This document shows positions 45,464 to 53,506 of a DNA stretch of 64,000 bases, piece by piece. This DNA comes from Halococcus sediminicola (GTDB taxonomy: Archaea > Halobacteriota > Halobacteria > Halobacteriales > Halococcaceae). Position 1 is the first letter of the stretch; the number at the start of each line of letters is the position of its first letter. A program made the position numbers and the translations under genes. The stretch covers positions 62,001-126,000 of the forward strand of contig NZ_BBMP01000007.1 of NCBI RefSeq assembly GCF_000755245.1. The letters run 5' to 3'. The notes beneath the pieces are model-generated. The model searched no databases. It was not told the origin of the DNA and saw only the letters and a list, made by a program, of their open reading frames with translations.

Positions 45464-45739
45464 TCAGACGTCGACGTATTGCGACTCCCACTCGCGGCGA
45501 GCGTCGATCTCGCGCTGACCTCGGCGGGTGATCTTGTAGTAGTTCGTCCGTCTGTCGATCTGACCTTTCTCGACCAGCCCCTTGTCGACGAGCGTGTCGA
45601 GGTTCGGATACAGCCGTCCGTGATGGATTTCGGTCTCGTAGTACTCCTCGAGCTCGTCCTTTATCGCCAAGCCGTGTGGCTCTTCTTTGCCCGCGATGGC
45701 GTACAGCAGGTCGCGCTGAAATCCTGTCAAGTCGTACAT
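45464..45739 (-). CDS. PadR family transcriptional regulator
   Basis: Predicted 91-residue PadR-type winged helix: MYDLTGFQRDLLYAIAGKEEPHGLAIKDELEEYY, then the signature HHGRLYPNLDTLVDKGLV and a wing with NYYKITRRGQREIDAR. Family members are small repressors of transport or detoxification genes. Only the minimal DNA-binding unit is present. The ATG at 45739 is standard for haloarchaeal PadR proteins; the in-frame extension to 45937 gives non-homologous sequence. It lies 55 bases upstream of the aminotransferase on the same strand. Confidence 0.9.
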   Translation of the reverse strand: MYDLTGFQRDLLYAIAGKEEPHGLAIKDELEEYYETEIHHGRLYPNLDTLVDKGLVEKGQIDRRTNYYKITRRGQREIDARREWESQYVDV

Positions 45740-46059
45740 CGTACTCCGATACTGGTAAGTGAATGATTCGTATAAGGATGTCGGAACTGTCGCAAACACG
45801 AGAGAGTGTCGTCGGGTGAAAACCGCGACTGAAGTCGTTTCGGCGGTTCGGTACATGACAGTCGCCGACCATCGAAGCACAGCGAGGAACTCACAACTGG
45901 CGCTGGCGAGTCGTGTTCGAAAGGAAAGCGCCCGCACGGGAGAAAAGCCCGCGTCGGGCGCTCGCCGCCCTGAATTGGTCCCCGCTGACGCTTCGGCCCT
46001 CCAAGCGAAGCGTCACTCATACACTATGGATAGCCGCACTTAACGCTATCGGCCGGCGG
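45740..46059. other. Non-coding region with nested inverted repeats
   Basis: This 320-base gap between padR and a small-protein gene holds no convincing gene. It contains two perfect inverted repeats. AGCGCCCG (45927-45934) pairs with CGGGCGCT (45955-45962), with an inner CGGG/CCCG. TGACGCTTCG (45986-45995) pairs with CGAAGCGTCA (46006-46015). The two hairpins sit side by side and could belong to a structured non-coding RNA or a terminator; no expression evidence is available. Confidence 0.45.
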
Positions 46060-46212
46060 TCACATGTGCTCCTCTTCGAGCGCCCACCCGAGTGCGCGCC
46101 GGTAGTAGGTAAACATCTGTCTGACGCCCTCGTGGTTCATCTCCTCGTCCTCCAATTCGTCGATCAGGAACTCGTACTGCTCGCGGATTTCCTCTTCGTC
46201 ACGCATACCCAT
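46060..46212 (-). CDS. Small acidic haloarchaeal protein
   Basis: A 50-residue open frame reading MGMRDEEEIREQYEFL, then IDELEDEEMNHEGVRQMF, TYYRRALGWALEEEHM. It is acidic, helical and has the codon use of genuine haloarchaeal genes. The sequence looks like a two-helix protein with a short aromatic-rich second helix. No cysteine motif or known domain. The ATG at 46206 is an alternative start. It lies just downstream of the DUF1028 gene on the same strand (38 bases). Function unknown. Confidence 0.7.
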   Translation of the reverse strand: MGMRDEEEIREQYEFLIDELEDEEMNHEGVRQMFTYYRRALGWALEEEHM

Positions 46213-46250
46213 CCATCGGGGCGAGCGCTGAAAAGCGTGACCCGGCCGGC

Positions 46251-47171
46251 TTACGCGCGCTCGCGGCCGGAAATTCCGTGCCAGATGGCGTTCACGAGTC
46301 GTGTTTCACCCGTTCCTTCCGCGTCGTCCCACCCACGGACGAGCGCGTCCTCCAACACGTCGATAGCGTGGTTCTCGAAGTTGTTCGCACCCCGAAAGTC
46401 CGACAGCGATGCGCGCTCGTCCTCGCCGAACTCGCTCGTCGTTCCCTCGTGAAATCCAGCCTTGCCGAGCGCGGCCGTGACTTCCTCGGCGGTTTCGCCG
46501 TCGAGTGCCCGAACTTCGTCGGGCGGTTCGCGTTCGAGCAGGGTCACGTCGTAGATACGGAAGACCCGTTCGAGTTCGTCGATCGGGTGGTCGTGGTCGT
46601 CGACGCGGACGTCTATCCAGCGGTCGTTGGCCCCGTCGTAGCCACCCTCCGGCTTGACGACGTAGAGCGCCGCCGACTGCTCGCCGCGGGCGTCGCCGCC
46701 GGCCTCGTTGCCCGCATGAAGCGCGGCGATGAGTTTCTCCGGGAGCCCACCCGCCGTCGATTCGTAGGTGTCGGCCATCGCCGAAAGCGTCTCCGGGTTT
46801 TCGAGGATGTTGCCCTGCACAGTGTAGTTCTCGCCCTGGATGTCGCCGGCGAACTCGAAGCAATCGTCGCCGGTGAACGCCGCGACCGATCCATCCCGCC
46901 CGACGACCCCGACCTGGCGCTCCGCTGACTGGTCGTCAGCATCGGTAAGTTCCTTGACGACCTCCTCGGCCGAGTGGCCCTCACGGAGCAGGTCCAACCC
47001 GTCAGGTCCGTAAGCGACGTTCGCAAAGCTCTGGGTGGCGATTGCGCCCGCGTCGGCGCTGGCGAAGGGGACCACCGAACCGACGCTAACGAACTTCGAC
47101 TGGACGGCGATGCCGACCGCGTCCCGTTCTGGGTCGCGCGCGACGATGGAGAACGTGCTCGGGCGTGGCAT
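46251..47171 (-). CDS. DUF1028 family (Ntn-hydrolase fold) protein
   Basis: Predicted 306-residue DUF1028 protein. The N-terminal block PRPSTFSIVARDPERDAVGIAVQSKFVSVGSVVPFA and later ATQSFANVAYGPDGLDLL and YTVQGNIL are characteristic. The family has an Ntn-hydrolase-like fold and is often near peptidoglycan or peptide-handling genes in bacteria; its reaction is unknown. A C-terminal about 80-residue domain with a putative peptidoglycan-binding-like helical region follows. The ATG at 47171 is the natural start; an interspersed repeat fragment lies directly upstream. Confidence 0.87.
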   Translation of the reverse strand: MPRPSTFSIVARDPERDAVGIAVQSKFVSVGSVVPFASADAGAIATQSFANVAYGPDGLDLLREGHSAEEVVKELTDADDQSAERQVGVVGRDGSVAAFTGDDCFEFAGDIQGENYTVQGNILENPETLSAMADTYESTAGGLPEKLIAALHAGNEAGGDARGEQSAALYVVKPEGGYDGANDRWIDVRVDDHDHPIDELERVFRIYDVTLLEREPPDEVRALDGETAEEVTAALGKAGFHEGTTSEFGEDERASLSDFRGANNFENHAIDVLEDALVRGWDDAEGTGETRLVNAIWHGISGRERA

Positions 47172-47219
47172 ACCGCGAATGGTGTTCCCGCCCGGAAAAA
47201 CGTTCCTCGCCGTATGCCG

Positions 47220-47345
47220 AGATTGGTTGGGTGCGGTCTGCGCGCGGGAGCGCCACAGGCGCGACTCGCGCGAGGGATGAGCGAGGAGCGAAGCGACGAG
47301 CGAATCGGCTGGGGAGGTATGTGGGCGGTGCGGTTCTCGTTTGTG
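47220..47345. repeat. Partial interspersed repeat copy E
   Basis: The words ggttgggtgcggtctgcgcg, gcgcgagggatga, gagcgaagcgacgagcga and atcggctgggg, then gtgggcggtgcggt, match the left half of copy A (gcgcgagggatga, gagcgcagcgaggcgaagga, atcagctgggg, gtgggcggtgcggt) in order. The T-run and A-run tail of the family is missing, so this is a truncated copy in the divergent gap before the glycosyltransferase-like gene. Confidence 0.6.
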
Positions 47346-47448
47346 ATGCGCAAGTACGAGTCGCGCTGTCCGTGAAACAGTTCTTGAATGAACGCACACG
47401 AATCGCCAGACGAAAGCGATTAACCGGCTCCACGCACACCGAAACCCG

Positions 47449-48846
47449 ATGGCCGGTGGCTTCGACGACGAACGGGACGTGCTGCCGTTTTCGCTCCGCG
47501 AACTCCTCGCTATCGGCTGGGTGACGGCCACGACAGTGGTATTTCTGAACGTCTTCCTCAAATACGTCAACGGTCAACTGCTGGGGAACGCCCGCGGCGT
47601 CCCCGAATACTGGCCGGTCAGCATCTTCGTCTTCCGACTCGACCGCCTGCGCCCCGAATGGGCGATTCCCGCCCTCCTCACCGCCGTCGTCGCCTTCGCG
47701 CTCACGATGGCGTATCTCCGCCGCGACGGCGACGGCGTCGCCCCAGTCATCGTGGCCGGTGTCGTCCTGTTGGTGCTCTCGAACCTCCTGCATGGGTTCA
47801 CCCACGGGTTCGTCGTGCCGCTGGCCACCCGCGAAGGATACTATCAGCTCGCGCCGAGGATCGTGGATCCGCTTGCGTTCATCCGAACCTACGAGGCGAA
47901 CCAGCTCTCCTACGTCGTCCACGCGAAGACCCACCCACCGGGTGCGGTGCTCACCTTCACGCTGCTCGACTGGCTGTTCGGCTCGCGTGCGCCCATCGCG
48001 GCCGCCATCGCCTTCTTCTCGCTGCCGACCTCGGCGTATCTGCTCTACCGGCTGCTCGGGACGTACTACTCGCGGAGAGTCTCCCAATACACCACGCTGC
48101 TGTTCGTGCTGTTGCCCGCCATTCAAATATACTATCTCGCCTCCATCGACGCCATCATCACGACGCTGATGCTCGCCACGGTCTACCTGTTCACCCGTGA
48201 GTCGCGCCGGGCGACCCTCGCCGCGTTCGTCCCGCTGCTCGTGGTTTCCTTCCAACTGTTCCTGTTCGTCTTTCTCCTTCCCATTCTTGCCGGCGTCGCG
48301 TTCTTCCGCCGGGAGAAACTCGCCCCGCTCTCCGCGATGGTGCTCGGACTCGTCGGTTTCTACCTATTTGTCGACGTGGCGCTCGGCTACAACTACATCA
48401 ACGGCTTCCTCATCGCCTCGAACCAGCAGAACCCTGGCGGGTTCATGCTGTTTGCCGAACCGGCACGGTACGTCCTCACCCGGTTCGAGGACGTCGCCGA
48501 ACTCGCGCTGTTTTTCACACCCTTCCTGTGCCTGCTCGCGGCTCGCGGACTGGGCGCGCTTTGGCGCGATGTGGGTGGACGACGCCTTCTCGAAGACCGA
48601 CGCGAGCGCGAACCGTTCGTGCTGGCCGCGTGCGCGCTCGTCGCGTTCGCCGCGCTGCTCATGGCGGGCGTCTATCACACCGGCGAGACCGCCCGCGGCG
48701 CGATGTTCATGTACCCCTTCCTGCTGCTGCCGGTCGCCGCCGCGATCCGTCGCATCGATTCGTCGTGGCGCGGCGAGTGGCTGCTGGCGGCAGCGGTGTT
48801 CGGCCAGACGCTCGTGTTGCAACTCGTCGGTGGCTATCTCTGGTGA
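47449..48846 (+). CDS. Polytopic membrane glycosyltransferase-like protein
   Basis: Predicted 465-residue membrane protein with about eleven to twelve helices. It has a large loop after the first helix (residues about 37-58, with YVNGQLLGNARG) and a loop with HAKTHPPGAVLTF. The acidic and HPPG-type motifs in extracytoplasmic loops, and the arrangement of helices, resemble GT-C fold glycosyltransferases (ArnT/PMT, family 39 or 87-like), which use polyprenyl-linked sugars. A role in surface glycosylation is therefore plausible. No neighbouring glycosylation genes are seen. Its 3' end overlaps the convergent hypothetical by 13 bases. Confidence 0.7.
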   Translation: MAGGFDDERDVLPFSLRELLAIGWVTATTVVFLNVFLKYVNGQLLGNARGVPEYWPVSIFVFRLDRLRPEWAIPALLTAVVAFALTMAYLRRDGDGVAPVIVAGVVLLVLSNLLHGFTHGFVVPLATREGYYQLAPRIVDPLAFIRTYEANQLSYVVHAKTHPPGAVLTFTLLDWLFGSRAPIAAAIAFFSLPTSAYLLYRLLGTYYSRRVSQYTTLLFVLLPAIQIYYLASIDAIITTLMLATVYLFTRESRRATLAAFVPLLVVSFQLFLFVFLLPILAGVAFFRREKLAPLSAMVLGLVGFYLFVDVALGYNYINGFLIASNQQNPGGFMLFAEPARYVLTRFEDVAELALFFTPFLCLLAARGLGALWRDVGGRRLLEDRREREPFVLAACALVAFAALLMAGVYHTGETARGAMFMYPFLLLPVAAAIRRIDSSWRGEWLLAAAVFGQTLVLQLVGGYLW

Positions 48847-49346
48847 TCCTTCGCGGCAGTCAACGGTTGGCGCGCGACGAGCGCACAGGGAAAGTCGGGA
48901 TGTTCGACGAGATGGCGCACCACGAGGTGTCGCCGACTTCCAGTGAGACCCGACTGCTCGACGTCGGCGGCGGTGAATTTCTCAGGTAGTGATTCGTACA
49001 GTTCCCACAGTTCAGCAAAACGCTCGAAGACCTTGCGGTGGCCGGCCGAATCGGCGCCTCGACGCGCGACGGCGTACGAACCGTCAGAACGGTGCGTGCC
49101 GATGGTGTGGACGAATTCACGGCGCTCGGTGAGCGTTTCGCCGAGCGCGCGTCGCAGCGAGGCAGCCTCTCGCTTGTTCAACTCGTGGGAGCGCCCACCG
49201 AGCGAGACGACGACTGCGTCGCTTTCGACACGGACCGATACTTCATCGCCGGAGAATTTCCCGATCAGGAGCGTGGGGACTCCGTGACATACGTCCTGAT
49301 GTATCGTTCGTCCCTCAAAATCCTGTCGGTGAGTGGGCCGCTCCAT
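48834..49346 (-). CDS. Conserved haloarchaeal hypothetical protein
   Basis: Predicted 170-residue soluble protein with an N-terminal beta-rich domain (VPTLLIGKFSGDEVSVRVESDAVVVSLGG) and a C-terminal helical part rich in Arg. HRSDGSYAVARRGADSAGHRKVF is the most conserved-looking block, and DVEQSGLTGSRRHLVVRHLVEHPDFPC could be a helix-turn-helix. I know no function. The ATG at 49346 is preferred to 49478, whose extra residues are low-complexity and would overlap the promoter area of the zinc-ribbon gene. Confidence 0.65.
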   Translation of the reverse strand: MERPTHRQDFEGRTIHQDVCHGVPTLLIGKFSGDEVSVRVESDAVVVSLGGRSHELNKREAASLRRALGETLTERREFVHTIGTHRSDGSYAVARRGADSAGHRKVFERFAELWELYESLPEKFTAADVEQSGLTGSRRHLVVRHLVEHPDFPCALVARQPLTAAKDHQR

Positions 49347-49437
49347 CGGTATCTTGCTTCGAACATACTCGAATGCATCTCTCCACCGGGCACGGAACGA
49401 TGACCTCGTTTTTGAGGTCGGCGGCCCTACCGCAGCC

Positions 49438-50145
49438 ATGCGCATCCGTGGCGAACGCGAGTGCAAGGACTGCGGCACGCGGTGGTCGTACTACGAGACG
49501 GGAACGCCGAGCTGTCCGGACTGTGGCAGCCTGCGCAGCGTCGGCGTCGGCGAGCGCACCCAGCACACCGCGGGCACGGCGGCGCTCGACCTCTCGCCGG
49601 CGCGCAACCATCTCGGTGACGGAGAGGGGGGGCTGCGCGCCGCGGCCGAGCGCGCCGCCGAGGACTGCCAGGCGTTCGCTCGCCAGCACGGCTTCATCCA
49701 TTCGGGCGACCTCGCGCCGCTCGACAACGTCTATGTGGGAGCGCTCGAACTTCGCTCGGTCGCCGACGAACTCGCGCGCGCGATGCGGACGAGCGACGCC
49801 GAAGAGAGGTACTTTCTCGCGCTGCTCGGCGGCGTCGACGACGGCGAACGCCCCGCGCCGGCGGAGGTTCCGGAATCACTCCGAGCGGCCCGTGGACTGG
49901 CCGCGGCGAAGGCCGTCGAGGAGTACCGCAGCGACGCGAGCGCGTATCTCGACGACCATCCCGACAGCGAGGCGCGGGCGGCGTTCGGCACGCTTTCCGA
50001 ACACCGAAAGCGCATCGAGGCACTCGACGGCGACGTCTCGCCCGCGACCGCCGACCGACTCGTCCGCGTCGCGCGCGAACTGGGGACCTATCTCCGCGAT
50101 GGTGACGAGAACGCGCTCGTGACCGCCCGCGACCGCCTCTCGTGA
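49438..50145 (+). CDS. TFIIB-type zinc-ribbon conserved protein
   Basis: Predicted 235-residue haloarchaeal protein. An N-terminal zinc ribbon (C9-x2-C12 and C26-x2-C29) is followed by a helical domain of about 200 residues rich in Ala, Asp and Glu. It has no DNA-binding motif beyond the ribbon. Such proteins are widespread but uncharacterised. The ATG at 49438 starts MRIRGERECKDCG, placing the ribbon at the N-terminus as expected. It lies 76 bases before the F420-dependent enzyme gene on the same strand. Confidence 0.78.
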   Translation: MRIRGERECKDCGTRWSYYETGTPSCPDCGSLRSVGVGERTQHTAGTAALDLSPARNHLGDGEGGLRAAAERAAEDCQAFARQHGFIHSGDLAPLDNVYVGALELRSVADELARAMRTSDAEERYFLALLGGVDDGERPAPAEVPESLRAARGLAAAKAVEEYRSDASAYLDDHPDSEARAAFGTLSEHRKRIEALDGDVSPATADRLVRVARELGTYLRDGDENALVTARDRLS

Positions 50146-50221
50146 CTCGGCTGATTCGGCTCAGATCGACCCGGCACATGTCGGCAGGGTAGTTTAGACA
50201 CGCCACCGCGAAGCGGGGACG

Positions 50222-51178
50222 ATGACCGATATCGGCTACACGCTCTCGACCGAGGAGTTCGGCCCGAACGAACTCGTCTCGCAGGCCAAGCGCGCCGAGG
50301 AGGCGGGCTTCGACTTCCTGTCGAGTTCCGACCACTACCACCCGTGGGTGAGCGCGCAGGGTGAGGCTCCGTTCGTCTGGAGCGTGCTCGGCGGCGTCGC
50401 CGAGGCCACCGACGACATCGACGTCGGCGTGGGGGTCAACTGTCCCATCATGCGCATCCATCCCGCCGTGGTGGCCCACGCGACCGCCACGGCTGGCGCG
50501 ATGCTCGACGGGCGCTTTTTCTTCGGCGTCGGCACCGGCGAGCGCCTGAACGAACACGTACTGGGAGACCACTGGCCACCCCACGCCGTCCGCCTCGACA
50601 TGCTCGAAGAGGCGATCGAGGTCATCCGCAAGCTCTGGGCGGGCGGCCAGACGAGCCACTACGGCGAGCACTACACCGTCGAGAACGCCCGCCTGTTCAC
50701 CCTACCCGATGAACTCCCACCAATCGTGGTCTCGGCGTTCGGCGAGCGCACCGCGAACGCCGCAGGCGAACTCGGCGACGGGTTCTGGACGGTCGGCCCG
50801 CGGGGCAACCTCCTCGACGAATACGAGAGCGCGGGTGGCTCCAGCCCGGCGTACTGCCAGCTCCACGCCTGCCACGCAGACAGCGAACAGGAGGCCGTCG
50901 AAACCGTTCACGAGGTGTGGCCGAACTCCGGGCTACCGGGCGAACTCGGCTCACAGCTTCCCACGCCAACCCACTTCGAGCAGGCCACCCAGATGGTCAC
51001 GAAGGAGGACATCCGCGAGGGGTCGATAATCACCCAACCGGACCCCGACGAGCACATCGACAGCATCCAGCAGGCCATCGACGCCGGCTACGACCACGTC
51101 TACACCCACCAGATCGGCGACGACCAGGGGGCGCTCATCGACCTCTACGAGAACGAAATCCTGCCGAGCTTCGAGTGA
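50222..51178 (+). CDS. F420-dependent LLM-class oxidoreductase
   Basis: Predicted 318-residue luciferase-like (LLM) TIM-barrel oxidoreductase of the coenzyme F420-dependent group (TIGR03557-like). Signatures include FDFLSSSDHYHPW (about 30-42), GVGVNCPIMRIHPAVVAHATAT and GTGERLNEH (about 104-112). Possible activities are F420-dependent glucose-6-phosphate or alcohol dehydrogenase-like; the substrate is not determinable. It stands alone between a zinc-ribbon gene and the convergent NUDIX gene. Confidence 0.9.
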   Translation: MTDIGYTLSTEEFGPNELVSQAKRAEEAGFDFLSSSDHYHPWVSAQGEAPFVWSVLGGVAEATDDIDVGVGVNCPIMRIHPAVVAHATATAGAMLDGRFFFGVGTGERLNEHVLGDHWPPHAVRLDMLEEAIEVIRKLWAGGQTSHYGEHYTVENARLFTLPDELPPIVVSAFGERTANAAGELGDGFWTVGPRGNLLDEYESAGGSSPAYCQLHACHADSEQEAVETVHEVWPNSGLPGELGSQLPTPTHFEQATQMVTKEDIREGSIITQPDPDEHIDSIQQAIDAGYDHVYTHQIGDDQGALIDLYENEILPSFE

Positions 51179-51202
51179 AACCCGCCTCTCCCTCCCCCCC
51201 CT

Positions 51203-51712
51203 CTACTGCGCGTCCCGGTCGAGCAAGCGGGCGTACAGGTCGCGGTCGTAGGCGTTCTCGGGAAGCGACCCGTGCCACGCGACGTCGTCGATGGGTTCGT
51301 CCGCCAGACCGGGGTCGGCGGCGACGTCAGTGCGTTCGGGAGTTGCGTCGAAGGCCGCGAAACGAAAGACGAACGATTCCCGTCCATCGGTGAACGTCTG
51401 TTCGGCGATGGCTGCAAGCCCGTCGATACGCACGTCGATACCGGTCTCCTCGCGGACTTCGCGGGCAGCGCCGGCCGCAGGCGTCTCGCTCGCTTCGAGC
51501 ATCCCACCGGGGAGGAGCCATTGGTCGCCTTGCTGGACGAGCAACACCCGTTCGTCGGCGATGGCAAGCGCACCGACGCCCCAGCCACGACCCGCGCGGG
51601 CGCGCACCGATTCGAGCGCCGCGGAATCCACTTCGAACGTGTTCTTGGCCCACAGCACGTTTTCATACCGGGAAGCAAGCATCTCGGGAGCAGGGTCCAC
51701 GGCTCGACTCAC
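51203..51712 (-). CDS. NUDIX hydrolase
   Basis: Predicted 169-residue NUDIX enzyme with the box G70-x5-E-x7-REVREETGI (about 70-92), complete for metal and pyrophosphate chemistry. It hydrolyses a nucleoside diphosphate linked to another moiety. The start is a GTG at 51712 that overlaps the folD stop as GTGA, giving translational coupling with folD; the ATG at 51682 is a shorter alternative that would leave a 26-base gap. The coupling hints at a pterin or nucleotide clean-up role. Confidence 0.87.
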   Translation of the reverse strand: MSRAVDPAPEMLASRYENVLWAKNTFEVDSAALESVRARAGRGWGVGALAIADERVLLVQQGDQWLLPGGMLEASETPAAGAAREVREETGIDVRIDGLAAIAEQTFTDGRESFVFRFAAFDATPERTDVAADPGLADEPIDDVAWHGSLPENAYDRDLYARLLDRDAQ

Positions 51713-52602
51713 GGCAGTTCGACGTCGATTCCTTCCTGCTGGCTCGCGGCCTTCACGGTATTGTAGAGGAGCATTGCGCGCGTCATCGGGCCAACACCGC
51801 CCGGCACGGGCGTGATGGCGCTCGCCTTCTCCTTCGCCGAGTCGAACTCGACGTCGCCAACTAATTCGTATCCCTTCTCGGTGTCGGCATCGACACGATT
51901 GACACCGACGTCGATGACCGTCGTGTCCGCCGAGAGCATCGATCCGTCGACCAGTTCGGGTGCACCGACCGCCGCAACCACGATGTCCGCGCGCCGGGTC
52001 TTCTCGGCGAGATTTCGAGTTCGAGAGTGACAGACCGTGACGGTGGCGTTGCCACCCGATGATTTCTGCATGAGGAGGTTGGCGAGCGGTTTGCCGACGA
52101 TGCGCGAGCGCCCGACGATGGTGACGTCCTTGCCCGCGGGATCGACGTCGGCCGCGGCGAGGAGTTTCTGGACGCCGTGAGGCGTGCAGGGCTTGAATCG
52201 AGCGTCGCCCGCGACGAGTCGGCCGACGTTCTCGGGATGAAAGCCGTCGACGTCCTTTCCTGGATCGATGCGCCGGATGACCTCCCGATAGTCGATCTGG
52301 TCGGGCACCGGGTCCTGGACGAGATAACCGTGAACACTCGAATCGTCGTTGAGGTCCGCGATGGTGTCGTACAGTTCCTCTGGCGCGGCGTCGCCGTCGA
52401 GTTCGACGTGGACGCCGTTCATCCCCACCTCCTCGCAGTCGCGCTGTTTCATCGAGACGTAGGTCTCGCTCGCGGGGTCGTCGCCCACTAAAACTGTTGC
52501 GAGTCCGGGCGTGACGCCAGCGTCTTCGAGCGTGTCGATACACTCTTCGAGGTCGGTCCGAATTCCGTCGGCGACGGCGTCTCCGTCGATGACGTTCGTC
52601 AT
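51709..52602 (-). CDS. folD: Bifunctional methylenetetrahydrofolate dehydrogenase/cyclohydrolase
   Basis: Predicted 297-residue FolD, which interconverts methylene-, methenyl- and formyl-tetrahydrofolate. Catalytic Y48-x3-K52 lies in SETYVSMKQ. The segment GYLVQDPVP stands where other FolDs have VQLPLP. The NADP-binding VGRSRIVGKP, the PCTPHG motif and C-terminal ITPVPGGVGPMT are typical. It forms an operon with the overlapping NUDIX gene. GlyA, encoded 3-4 kb away, would supply methylene-THF. Confidence 0.96.
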   Translation of the reverse strand: MTNVIDGDAVADGIRTDLEECIDTLEDAGVTPGLATVLVGDDPASETYVSMKQRDCEEVGMNGVHVELDGDAAPEELYDTIADLNDDSSVHGYLVQDPVPDQIDYREVIRRIDPGKDVDGFHPENVGRLVAGDARFKPCTPHGVQKLLAAADVDPAGKDVTIVGRSRIVGKPLANLLMQKSSGGNATVTVCHSRTRNLAEKTRRADIVVAAVGAPELVDGSMLSADTTVIDVGVNRVDADTEKGYELVGDVEFDSAKEKASAITPVPGGVGPMTRAMLLYNTVKAASQQEGIDVELP

Positions 52603-52706
52603 ATCGGACCGCTGGCCGCCGCACTAATCAACACTCGGGTCGAGTGGTTCGGACGCCTAACCCGCCCCCGGCGCGGCCGTGGGTTCACGAAACGAAACGG
52701 TGATGT

Positions 52707-52728
52707 ATACTGAATACTTGTTCAGTAT
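52707..52728 (+). promoter_or_regulatory. Palindromic operator upstream of an SDR gene
   Basis: ATACTGAA (52707-52714) and TTCAGTAT (52721-52728) form a perfect 8-base inverted repeat separated by 6 bases, ending 2 bases before the ATG at 52731. The 22-base size is typical for a TetR- or MarR-type dimer, and it covers the expected transcription start of a leaderless gene, so binding would block transcription. No cognate regulator gene is next to it. Confidence 0.65.
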
Positions 52729-52730
52729 CG

Positions 52731-53504
52731 ATGGCAGACAGTACCAGTTTGAGTGGATTCGAGGACGTAGTCGCGATCGTGACCGGCGCGAGTTCGGGCA
52801 TCGGCCGTGCGTCGGCCGAGCGGTTCGCCCGCGAGGGCGCGAGCGTGGTCGTCGCCGACGTCGACCGCGAGGGCGGTGAGGAGACCGTCGAGCGCATCGA
52901 AAACGACGGCGGCGAGGCGACGTTCGTCGACGTCGACGTCTCCGACGAGTCGTCGGTCGAGGCGATGGTCGCAGAGACCGTCGATAGGTATGGGGGTCTC
53001 GACGTCGCCCACAACAACGCCGGCATCAGCCCGTCGTACGTGCCGACGGCCGACGTCTCGGTCGAGGATTGGCAGCAGGTCATCGACGTCAACCTCACGG
53101 GTGTCTGGCAGTGTCTCAAGGCCGAACTCCCCGCGATGGTCGAGAGCGGCGGCGGTGCGATCGTCAACACCGCCTCGATCGGCGGGCTCGTCGCCAGCGG
53201 CAGCGCACCCTACACCGGCAGCAAACACGGCGTCGTCGGACTCACGAAGACTGCTGCGGTCGAATACGGTGGCCAGGGCGTTCGCGTCAACGCCGTCTGC
53301 CCGGGCGTCGTCGAGACACCGATGCAACGGCGCGCGAGCGGTGACTCGACCGAGGCCGTCGACGCCGTCATCGACGCGCAGGCACTCGATTGGATGGCCG
53401 ATCCCGCGGAGATCGCCAACGCCGCCACGTGGCTCTGTTCCGAGGAAGCCTCGTTCGTGACGGGCCACCCCCTCGCGGTCGACGGCGGACTGGTCGCCCA
53501 GTAG
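52731..53504 (+). CDS. Short-chain dehydrogenase/reductase
   Basis: Predicted 257-residue classical SDR with TGASSGIG (18-25), HNNAG (94-98), a serine near 149, catalytic Y161-x3-K165, and a C-terminal FVTGHPLAVDGG. An Asp after the second strand (VADVDREGG) suggests NAD preference. The best general match is to the glucose-1-dehydrogenase/3-oxoacyl-reductase type, but the substrate is open. Expression is probably under the palindromic operator ending 2 bases before the ATG; it is convergent with trkH (2-base gap). Confidence 0.9.
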   Translation: MADSTSLSGFEDVVAIVTGASSGIGRASAERFAREGASVVVADVDREGGEETVERIENDGGEATFVDVDVSDESSVEAMVAETVDRYGGLDVAHNNAGISPSYVPTADVSVEDWQQVIDVNLTGVWQCLKAELPAMVESGGGAIVNTASIGGLVASGSAPYTGSKHGVVGLTKTAAVEYGGQGVRVNAVCPGVVETPMQRRASGDSTEAVDAVIDAQALDWMADPAEIANAATWLCSEEASFVTGHPLAVDGGLVAQ

Positions 53505-53506
53505 CC

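Noticed and set aside
45759..46043. 94-residue frame in the gap between padR and the small-protein gene
   Set aside because: Codon use and composition resemble random sequence, and the stretch contains the two hairpins instead.
46251..47570. Extended frame adding about 130 residues before the DUF1028 gene
   Set aside because: The extra residues are Arg/Ser-rich without homology and run through repeat E; the ATG at 47171 starts exactly at the family N-terminus.
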